From Dimorphilus gyrociliatus (Eukaryota > Annelida > Polychaeta > Dinophilidae): a stretch of 21,876 nt of DNA. Position numbers and translations under genes: made by a program. Positions 12,101 through 18,100 of this stretch are shown in pieces. The notes beneath the pieces were generated by a model. That model made no database searches and was not told where the DNA came from. It was given only the letters and a program-made list of their open reading frames with translations. The stretch spans positions 40,312-62,187 of the forward strand of contig CAJFCJ010000183.1 in the NCBI GenBank assembly GCA_904063045.1, read 5' to 3'. Each line of letters begins with the position of its first letter. The stretch's first letter is position 1.

Positions 12101-15100
12101 TGTCCATCTTCACTCCATTGGATACCTTTGCACTCTTCAACGGCATTATCATAGGTGTATGGTGTTGAGTATGGGTAAGAGATACATTTTAAACCAAAAA
12201 GGAAGTATCCAGGAGGACATTCTAAAATAATCGTAATTCTCGTGATTTCAATTAAAAAAGAGGTTTCTATTTCATTACCTGAGTTCTGTTTACCATTTAC
12301 AGATATTTTCCAGCAACTGAAACTTTCACTTTGAATAAAAATTGACAAATGTATAGTCAATATTGGAATAGACAAAAGAATCTTATGGGTTGACTGAAGA
12401 GAAGAATAGATGAACGTTAATAAATTTACATAAGTATTAATGTTAATTATAGAAAAAAGGGAATAATTACATTTGATGTTACGTAATCAAATCCCTCAGT
12501 ATATCCATTCCAGTTTACTAAATCAGTTGAATATTCAATTGTTATATTAAACCTCTTAGTTGCATTGGAGATAATCACAAATCCAGTGATTTTATAAATA
12601 CTTTTAAAGTTTAAACTTAGTTTGGTTGGTTCTAAGTTATTTTTTGGGCAGGTTAACTCTGCATTTTTATCAATTGGACCCCAAGAAAATGAAGTTCCTA
12701 TAGTGTCTTCTTCAACTGTAATTTGTTGTAAATCATTCTCTGGATTTATTATTGAGTCTTGTTCTAATCGAAAATATTAAATATTGGCAACATCATTAAC
12801 TTCTACAGTAATGTTAATGTATTTAATACGTTACGTTTTATGCAACCAATAATTTCCAAACGTACGCCCTTACTATTCAACCAATTCTTTGAGGAAAATT
12901 TGATAAATTGTAATTCCAAAGTTTTATTAAACAGCAATAGATATTTCATATTTCTTGTGATTTCAGGAGTTTGTCTCACATTGAGCGACTAAAATAGAAA
13001 TTATTTTTATGTTAGGTTATTACTAAATCATATATAGTTAATAGAAAACGTCTTCAGACGCCTTCTACCCTACGCAAATGAAAGGAATAATAAATTATAA
13101 ATTTGTACGATTATTTTTGGCTGTGTTCCCAAAACGTAGTATTTTATATTTACTTTATAATCTATTGGTTCTTCATACAATATCCATCCATGGCTTCTAT
13201 GTAGTGAATATTCAACATGAAACTCAAACGTATACTTCTTTTCATTGTGGCACGTTTGCATAACAAAACCCGTAACGTGATAGACGTGACCCAAGTCTAT
13301 TTGTAAGTAGTCATTGGGAGCTGCAGCTTGCGGGATCCAACAGTTTATACTATCTAGCCTCACATTAGATGTATGATACGGATTTATATATGATGGAGAA
13401 GTTATTTGAGAAATGTGTATTTGATTCTTTTTCCCAACTCCTAAAGGATGATGACACTTTGGACCATAAATTAGTATTTCATCATCTTCTAAATATCTTC
13501 CAAACAGTTGAAGAACTAATATTCCAAACACAAATTTGCTGGTTGGATTGAAGCGGAATCCGGTACAAATAAGATCGGAAGGAAGTTCAATGTGATTATA
13601 GTAACCTTGACTCTCTTGAATGAAATAATTCTGTCAAGATAAGACAAATAGCTAGAAATTGTTTTTTTTTCATTAAAAATCTTATATTTACAATAATATC
13701 TCCATCTTTATCTCGAACAGCCAGCCATTGGTCATATAAAGATCTTTTATAAAAGACTTGTGCTCTCTTTGTGAATTGAATCCAATGATATCTAGCAGAT
13801 GTTGTAAAGGCAGTAACTCTAACCATTCTCTCAAAATTCACTTCTAAATAGCATTCAAAGTCAAAGGCAGGTTCGCAGATAGCAACATTATAATTAGGAA
13901 GAGTCGCTCCAAGTCGATAATCAATATAATTTTGATGTAAGTGATGAATGCTTACTGTGACATTATAATCTTCAGCAGTTTCTAAAAGTCCTTCTGGCAT
14001 TAGTTTGTAACTTTTTTTATCATAGCAAAATTTCTCAAAGAAGTAGAACGTATTTGTCACTTGAAGAAATTTTGTATCATCATATTTCAACATGGCACTT
14101 GTTACGTTATAAAGTTCGCAATTGTCTCTTCTTAAATTCCTTTAAAATAAGTTTTTTCATTTGAAAAGGTTAATGTATTTTATATTTATTATACAAACAC
14201 GTGTTTCCAAGCAATTGATTTACACCAGTCATGAGAAATACAATAATCCAAACAATGACTGATATCTGCGTGATTTAGATTTGCAATAGCGTTACTCACC
14301 AACTTGTGATGTGCTTTTAGAGTATAGATTGGTGCACATTTTTCCTTATCATTAAAATCATTTTCATCATCTGGTACTGTTGGTGGAAAACTTTTAAACT
14401 TTCAATATTTCAATAAAGTTATACTAACTATTTGCTTTCGTTTCACACATTGCGTAACCTTTTTCAGTACATCCGCTATCGAAGAAAAAGTCTCTTTTGA
14501 TCAAGCATTTCAAGGATAAGTTGGGAGAATAGTTAAAAATTCGTCTTAAATAGTTTGTTACAGGCGTTCCGTCAGACCAAACGTATTCACTTAGTGTTGA
14601 TGTTTGCTGAGCTCCTATATAAATACCATAGCTCAATGCCCTACAGATATTCATACATGTTATTTAAATATTTAGGTGACGCATTCTATTCAAAATATAT
14701 GTACTTTAATTTATAAAATCTTTTAACTAAGTCTGTTTCAAATGTATTTTTAGGCATCACCAGATAGCCTTGACCTTTCCAATAAAATCCTGATTCGCAA
14801 AATTTAAGACACTCTTCAAAAGTTCCTGGTGTTTCAGAAATCATGTAGCATTTATCCAACTGTCTTACTGAACCTGGAGGGCAAATAGGCGCTCTTTCAC
14901 CATACAGTTCAAATCTGATACATTCTTTTGGTCCATTACTAAACTGTAGTTGAATATGCCTAAATCGTAGAGCAGGCGATGAGAAGATAATTGTTTTATT
15001 CACTTCGAATTCGCAAGTTATTTCCTATGTGTGTTGTATGTTTGTTTTTTTTAAAAAAACAAAAAATAAACTAAATTCATAAAAATATTCTCTAAAAATT

Positions 15101-18100
15101 CAAGACACTCACCTCATCCATTTTAATCATATTTGTTTTGTTATATTGAGCTCCAAGCACAGAAATATCATTGCAAGCGTCTCTTAATGAATTTTCTTTA
15201 TAATACATCAAAATTCTTTCAATGTAATGTATAACGCCCAAATCGGCTGACCACCAGCCATCTAAATCATTATTCTGCTTACACCAGAAAGTTTCTTCCA
15301 AATTCAATGCCATTTTGGACATAGTTTTCTCAGATGATGCCGAAATTGTTTTAGGGAATTTAATAGTTGTATTCAATTTGGGATGTTGAGCTGGGTAACC
15401 ATAAAGCTCCATAGTAATACCAGGGCTATTTGCATATTTTCCAGTATTCGTAAATTGAATATAACGAGCAATGATTGGCTGATTAAATGTTACTTCAGAA
15501 AGTTCATTTTTGTGATGGACCGTAAACTCTATAATATCTCCATTCTCTGTTGTTACATAAGACCATTGTGTAGGATTATCTGTATACATTACTTCGAAAC
15601 TTTTTACATATCCGGATGCACCGCATTCGCCTTTTGATAAAGTTTTTACAATACAATGTCGAATTCCAAGGTCAAATTGCCATTTCCCTTTCACATAAAA
15701 GTATCCTATAGTGTCAAAAACGGGTACGCAACCCAAGCGGATTTCGTGGATTCCACGGTTATTGTCTTGAGTCTCTTCAGATAACATTTGAGAATTCAGT
15801 ATATATTTACTGGCTAAACCAAGAGGTTTAATCAGCTTTTCAATTCCAGTATGATTACAACCATAGATTTCAATCCTTACAGCAAATTTTACCTGATATT
15901 CTGCGGGAGAAAATCTAAGATATTGAGCAATAAGATGTGGATCAAAGGTATTTTGAACAGCAGTTCTGTGATTAGTATTTCCAAAAAATTTCTAGAACAA
16001 CAAAAGAGAGAAAGGGTAGTTATGACAGAACTTTGAAGCTAGAAAAGAAATATTTTTACCCGACGACCTCCATGAGAAGTTCGTACGCTGTTTAACGTAT
16101 CTGTTCTATTGCTGATGTCTATATAAAAAGACTTTACCCATGAAGCATCAAAACTTCCTGCACCTTCAATTTCTATTCGAGTCGCTTGAATGATTCTTCC
16201 AAAGTTAAACTAAAGAAAGGTTAGTCCTTAGATTAGTAAGATAATTAAGACGTATTAGAAAGCACCCATTTAAAGCAACACAACTCTGATTGCAATGAAA
16301 CAACACCCCTGTTGACTCAACCCTAACCTTGACCGTCAATTTTCAAATAGGCTTTTAGCTTAATAAGTATATTTAGCTTGTTTTATACTAACTTTTAAGT
16401 AAGAATTAAGATTTACTCCATAAAAATAACCACCGTGTACTGGATGATTTGAACCATAAAATTGGCGATCAACCATCCGTAATTCAGATATTCCATATTT
16501 AGCGCTGCTTGGTACAGAATCGGCTTCTATATTTGAATCTGGAATTGCATTTGGACCGTTAATTAAAGGTTCTTCGCAACCTTCTGCAATTGTATATAAT
16601 TCCCACGAATCCCAATAAGCGACATCACGTTCAGCCTCAGAATTAGTAGGAGAGTTAGTAGTATCATTGTATAGATAGCACAGTTTATTAAAGTTATGAC
16701 TGGTAAAACTGAATCCTTTGCATTGAAATCTCTTTTCGTTTTTGCATAGATAAGAACAACTTTCCATTTGAGCAGTTTCGTAAGTTTTTACCAAATGCGC
16801 ATTATTCAATTTAGCATCAGCTAAATGAATCCACTTGACTTTTCTTGATTTCAATTTCCCTAAATGTAACAAATATTTTTTAATGATTAAAGAGAAATGA
16901 CATAAATTAAGTTAATTACGATGATTAGCCTTCATTTCGCATGTATAATAACTGTAGTCAGTGTTGCAGTCTACACTTTGCCATTTAAAGGTAACGTAAG
17001 CTACACAGTGTTTACTCAACGAACTAGGCTCTCCAGTCATATAATTGCGTTCAAAATTTGTAAAATTATGTTGAGCATTATTGGACCATTGCCAATTTAA
17101 ATTTGGATTGAGCATCTTCATATGAGGAGTTTGTGGAACCGAATTATTTACTGTCAATCCAATGAATGATCTATGTCCAGCTCTAAGAATGTTTATAGTA
17201 CGTTTGAGAACAGAAACGAAGCATAATACAAACAACAAACAAACAAACAAACCTTTGTGATATGGACACACAGAATGAGTCTTCTTCTATGGAAGAAATT
17301 TCAGTAAGATACGCCTTATCAGTCCAAAGAATATTATCGCAAACACGGTTTATTTCGGCGGCAGTCCCAAAAATTGAACCGGGAAAGTGTTGATAGCAAG
17401 AATTTTCATATTCTACTGTATTAGGTGGACAGACTTCAGCTTCGCATGCATCAATAGAATATTCAATGCATGGAAAAATAAAATTTGTATCTATACTCCA
17501 AAACAACAGACGTAATTTTGTAGCTGAATGAAGATTTAGCAAAGTTATATTAAAAGTTTTATCATCTAGTTTGTCGATTTTGTATTTGTCTAATGATCTC
17601 CAATTATTGTTATCCTTTGACCAATCCAACTGCCACTCTGGAATTGGTGTAGTACCAAATCTAATTTCAAAGGAAACTAAATGATACAATAGATCAAAAT
17701 CAATAATGACAATAGATTCTGCTCTTGGATATGTTGCATTTGCAGTTTCATTGTAAAACATAACAGTCTGTTTTGTCATTGGACAAGTTGCTGTTGAAGT
17801 TGTATTACTTTCAATATCAAGTTTAGGACAAACAGCTGTTAATAAAAAGAGATTGAATTAGAAACAAATTTTCTATTGAAATTTGCGATTTTTCACCGTC
17901 TAAAATCCCATAAAATTCATATTCTGAACATCCGAAGCTATTCCATGTATCAGGATGAATACGAACATATCTAGCCCTTATAGGTTTTTCTAATAATACT
18001 TGAGTAGGAGTAAACGTTATCCGTTCTCGTACTCCGGTAAATAATATGACGTCACCATTACTATCTCTTAACCTTTCTGCCAATTGATCAAAGTGATAGG

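Noticed and set aside
12989-13153. A 20-nt microexon inside the 165-bp intron
   Set aside because: Its length would shift the frame before exon 17, which must be entered in phase 0 to complete discoidin 3b.
15893-15991. A donor at CAG|gtaaaa (15892) ending exon 11 early
   Set aside because: Reading straight through stays open and completes the discoidin 2a ending (VRIEIYGC), which splicing there would remove.
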